Of a DNA stretch of 13,064 bases, positions 1-7,410 are shown one piece after another. Position numbers and translations under genes: made by a program. Each line of letters begins with the position of its first letter. Position 1 is the stretch's first letter. The notes under the pieces were generated by a model, which worked only from the letters and a program-made list of their open reading frames with translations, did no database searches and was not told the DNA's origin. The stretch comes from CBDTYW01 sp965364735 (lineage in GTDB: Bacteria > Actinomycetota > Nitriliruptoria > Nitriliruptorales > Nitriliruptoraceae), in contig CBDTYW010000085.1 of assembly GCA_965364735.1 (NCBI GenBank), positions 1-13,064 on the forward strand, given 5' to 3'.

Positions 1-80
1 CGGGCCTTGTCGAGCTTCTCGAGTCGACGGCCGAGGTCGGCCGTGGCCGACTGGACCATCATCCGGTTCGTGACGCGCAT
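1..80 (-). CDS. flgL: Flagellar hook-associated protein FlgL (HAP3), N-terminal fragment, cut by window edge
   Basis: Only the first 26 codons lie in the window. The reverse-strand translation begins MRVTNRMMVQSATADLGRRL, which matches the conserved N-terminus of FlgL/flagellin-family proteins (the R-[VI]-T-N-x-M-[ML] start of the coiled-coil D0 domain). FlgL forms the second ring of the hook-filament junction, outside the cell, on top of FlgK. The ATG at 80 is preceded by AAGGAT (positions 89-94 on the reverse strand) with an 8-base spacer, a good ribosome binding site. It starts 31 bases after the flgK stop on the same strand, the usual flgK-flgL order, so the two are very likely cotranscribed. 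The rest of the gene is beyond the left edge. Flagellin itself shares some N-terminal features, but the position directly after flgK favours FlgL. Confidence 0.85.
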   Translation of the reverse strand, partial: MRVTNRMMVQSATADLGRRLEKLDKA

Positions 81-111
81 CGTGGATCATCCTTGGGGGG
101 TGGGCGAGGGC

Positions 112-1449
112 CTAGAGGCCGACACGACCCATACGGTTGATGATGGTGGACATGGCTTCGTCGGCGCTGGACATGACCCGCGACGCAGCTTCCAGCGACC
201 GCTGGTACTGCACGAGCGAGGCCATCTCCTCATCGATCGAGACGCCGTGCGCGGACTCGCGGGACAGCTGCGCGGACGTTGCCAGCCCGGCCTGCCGGCT
301 CGCGTCCTCGAACGCCGACCGCGTGGTGGCGCCCAGGCGGCTGACGATCCGGGCGAAGGCCTCGGACGGCGTGGAGCCGGACGGGAGGTTCACGTCGCGC
401 AGATCCGCGAGCCGCTGGGCGTTGCGGCCGTCGAACGTGGCGGGTGGGTCACTCGAGGCTGCGGCGATCTCGCTGCCGGTGGCGATCTGGACGCGCAACG
501 AAGCGGCGTCGGTCCCGTCGAGCAACGGCGGGCCCGGGACGCCGGGCGCGACGTAGCCGGACGCGTTGACGCCGTTGATGGCGTCGCGCAGCTGTGTGGC
601 GAACTCGTCCAAGGATGCGCGCACGCCGACGATGTCGCGCTCGATGAACAGCTGGGTCCCTCGGAGGACCCCACCGACCGCAGGGCCACCGTGAGGATGA
701 GTGACGTCGGTGCCGTCTGTGCCGAGCTTGTAGGTGGCCTGCCCGTCGACGAGCGCCAGCCCGTCGAGGAGCACGCGGACGCTGCCGTCGGCCTGGGTGC
801 GGATCGTCACGCCCGCCTTCTCCGAGAGCTGGTCGAGCAACCCGTCACGGGTGTCCATCAGGTCGTTCGGCGTGTTGCCGGTCGCACCTCCGGTCACGAT
901 CTCGTCGTTGAGCGCCGCGACCCCGTCGATGAGGACGTTGATGGCGCGGACCTCGGCCTCGAGGTCCTCTCCCGCGTCCTGCTCGAGCCGGGAGGCCTGC
1001 TCGGCCAAGCTGTTGAACCGGTTGGTGAGGTTCTCGAGGGACGAGCGAGCGACCTCCCGCGACGCCGGGTTCTCCGGGTGCACGGCGACGTCCTCGAACG
1101 CTGCGAAGACGTCAGCAAGGTCCGCGTTCAGACCTCCCTGGAGGTCGCCGAACAGCGATTCGAGCCGGCCGAGGAGGTCGGCCTGCTGTTCGGTCGTGCC
1201 GAGGCGCCCGATCTCGGAGCGGACGCGAGCGTCCATGAAGGCGTCACGTCGACGGCTCACGTCGACGACGTCGACGCCGGCGCCGAGCGTCCCCACGGTG
1301 CTCTCGAACGGGCGGAGGGTCTGGAGGTCGGCGCGCTGGCGGGTGTATCCCTCGGTGTTCGCGTTCGCGATGTTGTGCGACACGGTGGTCAGCGCAGCCT
1401 GGGCTGCGCGAAGACCGGAGTACCCGGTGTAGAGAGCGTTGAAGCTCAT
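112..1449 (-). CDS. flgK: Flagellar hook-associated protein FlgK (HAP1)
   Basis: FlgK forms the first junction ring between hook and filament and is exported through the flagellar type III apparatus. The 445-residue product starts MSFNALYTGYSGLRAAQAAL and carries the basal-body/hook signature SHNIANANTEGYTRQ at about residues 24-38. The C-terminus (DEEMASLVQYQRSLEAASRV through to INRMG) is the amphipathic heptad helix typical of FlgK/FlgE family C-termini. At 445 residues it is at the short end of the family (many are 450-650), which implies a reduced surface-exposed middle domain; the central part is rich in Gly, Asp and Pro and poorly conserved. The start ATG at 1449 follows a GGGCGG-type site that overlaps the stop of the upstream flgN-like gene, 13 bases away, suggesting coupled translation. 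flgL follows 31 bases downstream. Confidence is high from both termini. Confidence 0.95.
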   Translation of the reverse strand: MSFNALYTGYSGLRAAQAALTTVSHNIANANTEGYTRQRADLQTLRPFESTVGTLGAGVDVVDVSRRRDAFMDARVRSEIGRLGTTEQQADLLGRLESLFGDLQGGLNADLADVFAAFEDVAVHPENPASREVARSSLENLTNRFNSLAEQASRLEQDAGEDLEAEVRAINVLIDGVAALNDEIVTGGATGNTPNDLMDTRDGLLDQLSEKAGVTIRTQADGSVRVLLDGLALVDGQATYKLGTDGTDVTHPHGGPAVGGVLRGTQLFIERDIVGVRASLDEFATQLRDAINGVNASGYVAPGVPGPPLLDGTDAASLRVQIATGSEIAAASSDPPATFDGRNAQRLADLRDVNLPSGSTPSEAFARIVSRLGATTRSAFEDASRQAGLATSAQLSRESAHGVSIDEEMASLVQYQRSLEAASRVMSSADEAMSTIINRMGRVGL

Positions 1450-1462
1450 GGTGCGCCGCCCA

Positions 1463-1972
1463 TCAGATGAACCTGTTGATCGTGGTGGCCCCGGGCGCGG
1501 TGGTCTCCGCGCGCCCCGTCGCCGAGTACGTCCCGACGGCCGGTCCGGTGAGATGCTGCAGCGAGGACTGGACGGCGTTGAGGCCGACCGCGGCGAGCCG
1601 CGAGTTCTCGCGGGCGGTGTGCTCGACCTCGGCGGTGATCCGCGCGAACGACTCGTGGTGCTCGTCGAGGATCGTGGCCCAGGGCTCGGGAGCCTCTTCG
1701 GCCATGCGCTTGAGGGTCAGCTCCTCCGCGGGGATGCCCCAGTCGTCGGCGACCATGCGGACGGCGGCCTTGCGGTCGCGTTCGGTCTCCCAGAGCCCGT
1801 CGAGGGCGTTCTCGACCTCTTGGAGTGCTCGGGGCACGTGACGGCGTTCGTCCGCGGCGAGCAGCAACCGGGCAGCGACGAGCCGGTAGAGCAGATGCTC
1901 CACCACACCACGTTCTGCCCACAGCGTGTCCGCGAGGGTCGGCAGTGATGCACAGGCTTCGATTGGTTGCAT
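1463..1972 (-). CDS. flgN: FlgN-like flagellar export chaperone
   Basis: The 169-residue product is all-helical by composition, without membrane segments or signal peptide, and rich in Glu, Arg and Leu. Helical stretches cover about residues 9-70 and 95-140. It ends in a low-complexity Thr/Gly/Ala tail. FlgN-family proteins are cytoplasmic chaperones that bind the C-termini of FlgK and FlgL before export, and this gene lies immediately upstream of flgK and flgL in the same direction, which is the standard place. Recognition rests on context, size and helical character more than on a sharp motif. The reading frame stays open upstream to an ATG at 2134, but I chose the ATG at 1972 (MQPIEACASLP): the extra 54 residues are Arg/Gly/Pro-rich and look like translated spacer, and the start at 1972 has a modest GGGAA site ahead of it. 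Confidence 0.75.
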   Translation of the reverse strand: MQPIEACASLPTLADTLWAERGVVEHLLYRLVAARLLLAADERRHVPRALQEVENALDGLWETERDRKAAVRMVADDWGIPAEELTLKRMAEEAPEPWATILDEHHESFARITAEVEHTARENSRLAAVGLNAVQSSLQHLTGPAVGTYSATGRAETTAPGATTINRFI

Positions 1973-2025
1973 GAGGTTCCCATCGGCACGGGAGAGGTGA
2001 GACTGAACGGTCGTCCGTCCGGCCC

Positions 2026-2043
2026 GACCCACTCCGTTGGGTC
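2026..2043. promoter_or_regulatory. Perfect stem-loop in the flgN leader
   Basis: GACCCA (2026-2031), six-base loop CTCCGT, then TGGGTC (2038-2043): a perfect 6-bp inverted repeat, 54-71 bases upstream of the flgN start. It could form a hairpin in the flgN transcript leader or act as an operator half-site pair. There is no U-tract on either side, so an intrinsic terminator is unlikely. Six-base arms can arise by chance in DNA this GC-rich, so the functional claim is weak. Confidence 0.3.
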
Positions 2044-2181
2044 CTGCGAGCCCTGTCGGCCGGGTTCTGCCCCGCATCATGTCCAACCGCGCGATCAGGA
2101 TCCGGTTGCGTCCAGGTGAGCGCGCTGCGAGCACACCGCCGCGCGTCCCGCATGCGTGGGAACTCGACGGGCCATCCGGTC

Positions 2182-2201
2182 GTCAGTCCTCCTATACTGA
2201 C
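2182..2201 (+). promoter_or_regulatory. Likely -10 element of the DUF3040 gene inside an inverted repeat
   Basis: TATACT at 2193-2198 is the best -10 match in this spacer and stands out against the GC-rich background. It lies 30 bases upstream of the DUF3040 start, leaving a short leader with an AGGGAG ribosome binding site at 2218-2223. No good -35 is found at 16-18 bases; actinobacterial vegetative promoters often have a poor -35. GTCAGT (2182-2187) and ACTGAC (2196-2201) are perfect inverted copies 8 bases apart that overlap the -10, so a dimeric repressor could bind here. The -10 call is moderately supported; the operator is an inference. Confidence 0.45.
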
Positions 2202-2227
2202 TCATTGTAGAACGCTCAGGGAGCACG

Positions 2228-2566
2228 ATGGCGCTGTCGGAACACGAACAGCGCGTCCTCGACGACATCGAGGCGCAGCTGCACCGGGAAGATCCCCGGT
2301 TCGTCGAGCGCACCCGTTTGACGGGCAGCCGACGTCAGCGCACGCACCGCCTGAGGCTCGCCGGCTTCGGCTTCCTCGGCGGGATCGCCCTGATGGCGAT
2401 GGTGACCTTCCACATCGTGTGGGGGCTCGTGGGCTTCGGGATCATGTTCGCGTCGATCCTCGTCGCAGCCAACGTCGCCCGGACCGGGTTCCGCGACGAG
2501 GAGGGGTCGCTGCGACAGCGGCTCCGCCAGGCGATGCAGCCCAGCGACGACGGCACCGACGCCTGA
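2228..2566 (+). CDS. DUF3040 family small membrane protein
   Basis: The 112-residue product begins MALSEHEQRVLDDIEAQLHR followed by EDPRF, the diagnostic N-terminal signature of DUF3040, an actinobacterial family of unknown function. Two hydrophobic helices follow at about residues 43-61 and 63-83, with a Phe/Met/Ile-rich turn, and a charged Arg/Glu/Gln tail after residue 86. The expected arrangement is an acidic cytoplasmic N-terminal helix, a two-helix membrane hairpin and a cytoplasmic tail. The start is set by the family signature and by AGGGAG ending four bases upstream of the ATG. It stands alone: it is divergent from the flagellar operon and convergent with the transglutaminase gene, whose stop lies 24 bases beyond its own. 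No clear bidirectional terminator is seen in that gap. Relatives are often found near dcw clusters in Actinobacteria, as here, but the function is unknown. Confidence 0.9.
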   Translation: MALSEHEQRVLDDIEAQLHREDPRFVERTRLTGSRRQRTHRLRLAGFGFLGGIALMAMVTFHIVWGLVGFGIMFASILVAANVARTGFRDEEGSLRQRLRQAMQPSDDGTDA

Positions 2567-2590
2567 CTCGTCGATCAGCTGGGAAGCTCG

Positions 2591-4939
2591 TCAGCGCATG
2601 ACCGGCGGGCGTGACGCCTTCTCGCGCACGTCCCGGATGAGGGTGCCCGCCTGCTCAGCGGGGAGCCGGACCGGCGCCAGGAGGCGATCGCGAGGCTCCA
2701 CCGACGCCGCGAGTTCCGCCATCAGGAGCTCGGTGAGCCGGTCTGCCTCGTCTGCGTGGGCGTCGGTGACATCGCCGCCGAAGGCTGCCGCGCGGGTGAG
2801 CTCGCCGAGGCGGGTCGCGGCGGTGCGTTCCACCCGGTGCTCCTCGCTCCAGCGGGTCAGGACCGTGGGCGTGGTCTCGCCCGCCCGACGCCCGACACCC
2901 AGCGACGCAGCGCGTCGGAGGAGCCGTCGCTGGACGGTGAGCACACGCGCTCCCGCGGGGCCCGTGGTGGCGACATGGCGCCGGGACCGCGACGCCAGCA
3001 CGAGCCCGCCCGCGGCGAGGACGATCAGCCCGAGCCCGACCGGGAGCAGCGGGGAACGACGGGTCGTGCCGGTGACGGCACCGCCGCCGACGTCCTCCAG
3101 GTCGCCCGGCTCAGCTGACGTGCCGGCATCCGGCTCGGTGGGCTCGGGGGCGTCCGTGGGCTCCTCGCTCGGCTCGAGGCCGAGCTCGCGCTCGCTCTCG
3201 GTGAGCGTCGGATCGAGGTCTCCGGCCGACGGGACCTGGACGGCGCCGTCCGCGCGGGGGGTGGGCTCGAAGCGGATCCATCCCTGCCCCGGGAACAGCA
3301 CCTCGACCCATGCGTGGGCGTCTGCCGTCGAGACCCGGTAGGTGTCCCCGGCTCCGTTGAGCCCGTTGGCGACCTTGCTTCCACCGACGAATCCGACCGA
3401 GACCCGGGCGGGGACACCGCTGGCGCGCAGCATCACGGCCATGGACGTCGAGAAGTACTCGCAGTAGCCGGCCCGAGTGGTGAAGAGGAAGTCCGCCAGC
3501 GCGCCGCTGCCGCGCAGCGTCGAGACGTCCGTGGTGTAGACGAAGTCCGAGTCGGGACCGACGAAGAAGTCCTGCAGGGCAAAGGCCTTGTCGACGTTGG
3601 TGACCGCCCCGGTCTCCCGGTAGATGGCCTCGGCCAGCTGCCCGTACGCGCGGTAGTCACCCGGCAGCTCGAGCCAGTCGGCGACGTCGGCGGGCGCCGG
3701 GTTGATGGCGCGGAGCGTGTCGATCTCAGGGGACGGGACGATCGCCTCGACCTCGTACCGCAGGCCCTCGACGACCCCGGTCACCAGCCGACCGTTGATC
3801 TCGCTCGAGGTCGTGCTGGCGGTCGCGACGAACCCGCCGACCTTGGAGTACACCATCCGGTCCGCGGCCCCACCACGGATCGTCACGGGCTGGTAGGGCA
3901 CCGGCACGTAGATGTTGGCGAGGTCGAGGATCGTCACGTCGACGTCGAGCTCGATGCCCCCCGGGAACTCGGTCTCCGGAGGGAAACGGTCGTTGCCACG
4001 CGTGAGCTCGTCCGGGTCCGGCCGGAAGGTCGCGACGTTCGGGGGTCCCAGCCGCCACGTCGTGCCGTCGAAGGTGTCCAGCGCGGCCAGTCGGAGGTAG
4101 GTCCGACGCGAGGCCTGGTACTCCAGCACGTCACGGGGGTCAGGCAGCTGGAGCCGATCACCGACGTCGACGATCGGTTGGTAGCCGCGCGGATCCTCGC
4201 CGCCGCCCAGATCCGCCCAGGCCGTGGCGTTGTAGCCGGGCAGCAGCCCGGGCACGAACGCCGCGGACACGGCGGCCAGGAGGCCCACCGCCACCCCGGC
4301 GATCGGGAGTCGTGGGCCCACGCGGTCGCGGACCGCGCTCGACACGTCGGCGTCGGACTCGAGCAGGAGCAGGAGCGCCGCGGCGATCAGGAAGGGGAGC
4401 GTGTGGGGCCAGGTCCGCCCGGCGGGCAACGGCACCGAGAGCGGAGCCGCCCACAGGACGAGCGCGACGACCGTCGCGAGGCCGGGACGTCGGAGGCGGA
4501 CGGTGAGCTCGTGAACGACGTGGGTGACACCCCATGCAGCCGAGGTCACCACGACCATGATCCCGTCGAGCGGGAGGGTCGGGGCGGGCTCGTCGCGCAG
4601 CTGTGTCGCTCCCGCGCCGAGGAGCTCGCGGAACTCGGCCCACTGCTCCGCTCCGGGCAGCAGCGGGCCAGCGGGGAGGTGCACGACGTAGGTGAACACC
4701 GCGAGCACGCTCGCGGATGCCACGACGGACGCGATCGGCCCGAACCGCAGGGCATGAGCGGCCATCGCGATGGCGCCCGCGAGCAGCACGGCGAGCGCGG
4801 CGTCCGGCACCCACTCGGTTCCGAGGAACACCCGGCTGAACGCGACGAGGGCCGCGAGGACGAGGGTGAGCGAGGCCGCGCCCGCGACGGCATCGCGCAC
4901 GAGGTGTGCGCGGGGTGAGGCCACGGGTGTCGCCGCCAT
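2591..4939 (-). CDS. TgpA-type membrane transglutaminase-like protein
   Basis: The 782-residue protein has the TgpA layout. The N-terminus contains about seven hydrophobic helices (roughly residues 16-38, 46-65, 68-88, 124-142, 153-171, 178-194, 211-231). An extracytoplasmic region follows, then a transglutaminase core at about 430-565, a Pro/Glu/Thr-rich linker (about 570-615), one more helix (629-649) and a cytoplasmic DUF4129-like tail. The core shows the nucleophile in TRAGYCEYFSTSMA (Cys493) and the His in DAHAWVEVLFP (His542). The third catalytic position falls in GWIRFEPTP (Glu558), where many relatives have Asp. In the well-studied members this fold acts outside the membrane as a cysteine transglutaminase or protease; the substrate here is unknown. 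It is the last gene of a MoxR-DUF58-TgpA operon, 39 bases after DUF58. AAGG lies about 11 bases ahead of the ATG. Confidence 0.93.
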   Translation of the reverse strand: MAATPVASPRAHLVRDAVAGAASLTLVLAALVAFSRVFLGTEWVPDAALAVLLAGAIAMAAHALRFGPIASVVASASVLAVFTYVVHLPAGPLLPGAEQWAEFRELLGAGATQLRDEPAPTLPLDGIMVVVTSAAWGVTHVVHELTVRLRRPGLATVVALVLWAAPLSVPLPAGRTWPHTLPFLIAAALLLLLESDADVSSAVRDRVGPRLPIAGVAVGLLAAVSAAFVPGLLPGYNATAWADLGGGEDPRGYQPIVDVGDRLQLPDPRDVLEYQASRRTYLRLAALDTFDGTTWRLGPPNVATFRPDPDELTRGNDRFPPETEFPGGIELDVDVTILDLANIYVPVPYQPVTIRGGAADRMVYSKVGGFVATASTTSSEINGRLVTGVVEGLRYEVEAIVPSPEIDTLRAINPAPADVADWLELPGDYRAYGQLAEAIYRETGAVTNVDKAFALQDFFVGPDSDFVYTTDVSTLRGSGALADFLFTTRAGYCEYFSTSMAVMLRASGVPARVSVGFVGGSKVANGLNGAGDTYRVSTADAHAWVEVLFPGQGWIRFEPTPRADGAVQVPSAGDLDPTLTESERELGLEPSEEPTDAPEPTEPDAGTSAEPGDLEDVGGGAVTGTTRRSPLLPVGLGLIVLAAGGLVLASRSRRHVATTGPAGARVLTVQRRLLRRAASLGVGRRAGETTPTVLTRWSEEHRVERTAATRLGELTRAAAFGGDVTDAHADEADRLTELLMAELAASVEPRDRLLAPVRLPAEQAGTLIRDVREKASRPPVMR

Positions 4940-4978
4940 GCTGTCGGTGCCTTGGAGTGGTGCGGTCAGGGTGTGGGG

Positions 4979-6181
4979 TCAGACGCGGGTGCGCTGCACC
5001 AACAGTTCGGTCCAGCACACGTCGAGACGGTCGCCGGGGCGCTGGACGCCGACCCGCCACCCGGCAGCCCGGAGCGCGCGCCGACTCAGGTCGAGGTCGG
5101 AGGACCCGTGCCGGTGCTTGGGCGCGACGATGAGGGCCACACGGGACTGGAACGAACGGCCGGCCCGGACCAGTTCCCGCAGCTCGTCGGCGTTCGGCGG
5201 GGTCATCACCGCGACCAGGCCCCCGTCGCCGACGGTTCCCTTCGCGAGCTGCTGGAGGAGGGCCCGCATCGGCTGGTCCTTGCGCGGCGTGGCGACCGCG
5301 AGGTCGCGCAGCTGGTCCTGCCACGGCCGGGCTCTCGTCGACGCGCTGACCGGGTCGACCAGGAGACGGACGGCGAAGCTCCGCGCCGCGAGGTGGTAGA
5401 TGATCGAGGCGGCCGCGCTGATCGCCACCTCGATCGTCGCGAGGTCGCTCGTGCCGGTGTGCCGGTCCGTGCGGAGGTCCAGGAGCATGGTCGCCTGAGG
5501 ATGCCGCGGCGCTTCGTCCTGGCGGACCATCAGCTTCCCGCGGTGCGCGGTCGAGCGCCAGTGCACCTTGCGCAGGTCGTCGCCGCGGACGTACTCGCGG
5601 ATGGTGGCGAGCTCGTCGCCGCTCGAGACCGGGGAGGCCACGCCTTCCGTGCCGGTCCCCGCGTGTCCGCCGAGCGGCACACCAGCGGGGAGCTCCCAGA
5701 CGGGCGGGTAGATCGTCACCTCGGCCGTGTCTCCGAGACGGAGCACGCGTGAGGCGATGCCGAACGGGTCGCGGAGGCGTACCACGAGCGGTCCGACCTC
5801 GAAGCGCCCACGACGGCGGCCATGGACGGGGTAGCTCAGCACCGCCTGCTGGCCCGGGGGCAGCGGGTCCAGCACGAACCGGCTGGTCTCGGTGAGCCTC
5901 GCGGGAACGGTGTCGTCGACCTGGATGACGGCGGTGGGGAGCCGTCCGACGTTCGCGATGCGCAGCTCGACGGAGCCGGTCTGGTCGTGGAACAGCTCCG
6001 GCGGGTGCAGCGTCCGACGCAGCTCGAGCTGGGCCGAGGTGATCCGGGTGAAGAGCACCGCCAGCAGCACGAGCAGCAGCACGGCCACGCCGGCCATCTG
6101 GAACTCCGGGACGCCCAGCGCCCGGCTCGCGAGCCACAGCCCGACCCCGGCCCCGAGGAGGCCCCAGCCGCGACGCGTCAT
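4979..6181 (-). CDS. DUF58 domain membrane protein of the MoxR operon
   Basis: The 400-residue product has two adjacent N-terminal hydrophobic segments (about residues 6-22 and 28-45) followed by a region of predicted beta strands. The DUF58 signature is REYVRGDDLRKVHWRSTAHR at about residues 195-214, followed by LMVRQ. The C-terminal part (about 228-400) resembles a von Willebrand A-like fold (MLLDLRTDR onward), as in this family. DUF58 proteins are encoded next to MoxR ATPases and are thought to act with them in folding or activating envelope proteins; the biochemical role is not established. An upstream ATG at 6217 exists in frame, but the start at 6181 (MTRRGWGLL) is preferred because GAGGGA lies about 8 bases upstream and it begins directly at the membrane helix. 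That site overlaps the moxR stop, 10 bases away, so translation is probably coupled. Confidence 0.93.
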   Translation of the reverse strand: MTRRGWGLLGAGVGLWLASRALGVPEFQMAGVAVLLLVLLAVLFTRITSAQLELRRTLHPPELFHDQTGSVELRIANVGRLPTAVIQVDDTVPARLTETSRFVLDPLPPGQQAVLSYPVHGRRRGRFEVGPLVVRLRDPFGIASRVLRLGDTAEVTIYPPVWELPAGVPLGGHAGTGTEGVASPVSSGDELATIREYVRGDDLRKVHWRSTAHRGKLMVRQDEAPRHPQATMLLDLRTDRHTGTSDLATIEVAISAAASIIYHLAARSFAVRLLVDPVSASTRARPWQDQLRDLAVATPRKDQPMRALLQQLAKGTVGDGGLVAVMTPPNADELRELVRAGRSFQSRVALIVAPKHRHGSSDLDLSRRALRAAGWRVGVQRPGDRLDVCWTELLVQRTRV

Positions 6182-6191
6182 CGGTGGTCCC

Positions 6192-7160
6192 TCACTCCGT
6201 CGGCGCCGGGACACCACGCAGGACGTCCTGGACGACCCCGGCAGGGTCCCGCCCGGCCAGCTGGGCCTCGGCGCGCATGATCAGACGGTGGGGGAGCAGG
6301 TGCGGGAGGAGGAACTGCACGTCGTCGGGCGTCGCGTAGTCGCGGCCGTCGAGCGCCGCCACGGCGCGGCAGGCACGGAGCAGGGCGAGCGAGGCGCGGG
6401 GAGATGCCCCGAGCTCGACGTCCTCGTGGCTGCGCGTGGCCCGGCAGACCGCGACGATGTAGCGCTCCACGGACTCGGCGACGTGCACGGTCCGGACCGC
6501 CTCGACCATGCGTGTCACGGTCTTCGCGTCCGTGACGGGCTTCATCCGCGTCAACGGGTTGCCGAACCCATGGGTTCGCAGGACCGCGAGCTCCGCGTCG
6601 GCGGACGGGTAGCCGATGGCGAGGCGCAGCATGAAGCGGTCGCGCTGGGCCTCCGGCAGGGGATAGGTGCCCTCGAGCTCGATCGGGTTCTGCGTCGCCA
6701 TGACCATGAACGGGCTGCCGAGCTCGTGCGTGGTGCCGTCGATCGTGACGGTGCCTTCTTCCATGCACTCGAGCAGGGCGGACTGGGTCTTGGGCCCCGC
6801 CCGGTTGATCTCGTCGCCGAGGACGAGGTTCGCGAAGACGGGACCGGGCCGGAACTCGAACTCGCCGGTGTCCGGGGAGTAGACCGTCACGCCCGTCACG
6901 TCGGACGGCAGCAGGTCCGGCGTGAACTGGACACGCTGGACCGAGCAGTCCACCGACTTGGCGAGAGCCTTGGCCAGCAGCGTCTTTCCGACGCCGGGGA
7001 CATCCTCGATCAGGATGTGGCCCTCGGCCAGCAGCGCGACGAGGAGCAGGCGAACGATCTCCGGCTTGCCCTCCACGACCGACTGCATGTTCGCGTCGAT
7101 GGCGGCGGTCGTGGCCGTCAGCTCCTTGAGATCGGGGCGGCGGCGCGTCGTCGTAGCCAC
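6192..7160 (-). CDS. MoxR-family AAA+ ATPase
   Basis: The 322-residue product is a complete AAA+ ATPase of the MoxR type. Walker A is VPGVGKTLLAKA (Lys59, Thr60), Walker B is NLVLGDEINRA (Asp116, Glu117), and the sensor 1 region is VMATQNPIELEGTYPLPEAQ (Asn158), followed by RDRFML, which includes the expected arginine. The C-terminal helical lid covers about residues 190-320. MoxR ATPases are cytoplasmic chaperone-like enzymes that act on partner proteins encoded nearby, commonly DUF58 and VWA proteins. The start is a GTG at 7160 with a weak ribosome binding site; the first ATG in frame (residue 25) would remove conserved sequence, so GTG is preferred. It is the first gene of the operon and diverges from the secreted CWB2-propeller gene across 250 bases. 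Confidence 0.95.
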   Translation of the reverse strand: MATTTRRRPDLKELTATTAAIDANMQSVVEGKPEIVRLLLVALLAEGHILIEDVPGVGKTLLAKALAKSVDCSVQRVQFTPDLLPSDVTGVTVYSPDTGEFEFRPGPVFANLVLGDEINRAGPKTQSALLECMEEGTVTIDGTTHELGSPFMVMATQNPIELEGTYPLPEAQRDRFMLRLAIGYPSADAELAVLRTHGFGNPLTRMKPVTDAKTVTRMVEAVRTVHVAESVERYIVAVCRATRSHEDVELGASPRASLALLRACRAVAALDGRDYATPDDVQFLLPHLLPHRLIMRAEAQLAGRDPAGVVQDVLRGVPAPTE

Positions 7161-7321
7161 GGTGCAGGGTCGCTTTCGTCGGGGTCGCGCATGCTGCGCC
7201 GGGTCCGGCCCGGATCAACGCGATGAGGGCGCGGGCGGTTCCGGCAGGCGGCAGGCTACTTCGGACCACAGCCCCCGCGCCGCGCCGCACCGCACGGTCT
7301 GGTCCGGTCAGCGCGCGTTCG

Positions 7322-7352
7322 CCATGGGGATGCCGCGCGTCGGCAACCATGG
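7322..7352. promoter_or_regulatory. 31-base dyad in the moxR / CWB2 divergent spacer
   Basis: CCATGG (7322-7327) and CCATGG (7347-7352) flank TGCCG (7331-7335) and CGGCA (7341-7345) around a CGCGT centre. The whole forms an imperfect inverted repeat: the outer and inner arms match exactly, with a 3-base gap on the left and a 1-base gap on the right. It ends 58 bases upstream of the CWB2-propeller start and 162 bases upstream of moxR. It could be an operator for either divergent gene or simply an RNA hairpin in a leader. No convincing -10/-35 pair was recognised in this spacer. The ATG at 7324 inside it is in frame with the downstream gene, so part of the symmetry could be coding if that start is used. 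Confidence 0.3.
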
Positions 7353-7410
7353 GTGGGCCGACGGCGTCGAAGCCACCGACCCGCGACGCGTGGGGACCGA
7401 AGGGCCAGAC

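Noticed and set aside
1973..2000. Possible flagellar sigma factor promoter (GCCGAT reading toward flgN)
   Set aside because: GCCGAT matches the start of the -10 consensus, but no TAAA-type -35 is found about 15 bases upstream, and it lies only about ten bases from the flgN ATG.
2567..2590. Possible bidirectional terminator between the convergent DUF3040 and transglutaminase genes
   Set aside because: Only weak pairing (AGCT/AGCT and CTGAC/GTCAG) with no stable GC stem or T-tract; not supported as a terminator.
3314..4918. Open frame of about 534 codons on the plus strand opposite the transglutaminase gene
   Set aside because: No domain or membrane pattern, no ribosome binding site, and the opposite strand encodes a complete TgpA-type protein.
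4158..6137. Open frame of about 659 codons on the minus strand spanning the DUF58/TgpA junction
   Set aside because: Arg/Pro-rich translation typical of a shifted frame; the true frames show DUF58 and transglutaminase motifs.
7187..7214. Short palindromes GCGCA-TGC-TGCGC and TCCGG-C-CCGGA upstream of moxR
   Set aside because: Five-base GC arms are expected by chance at this base composition and neither is positioned at a recognisable promoter.
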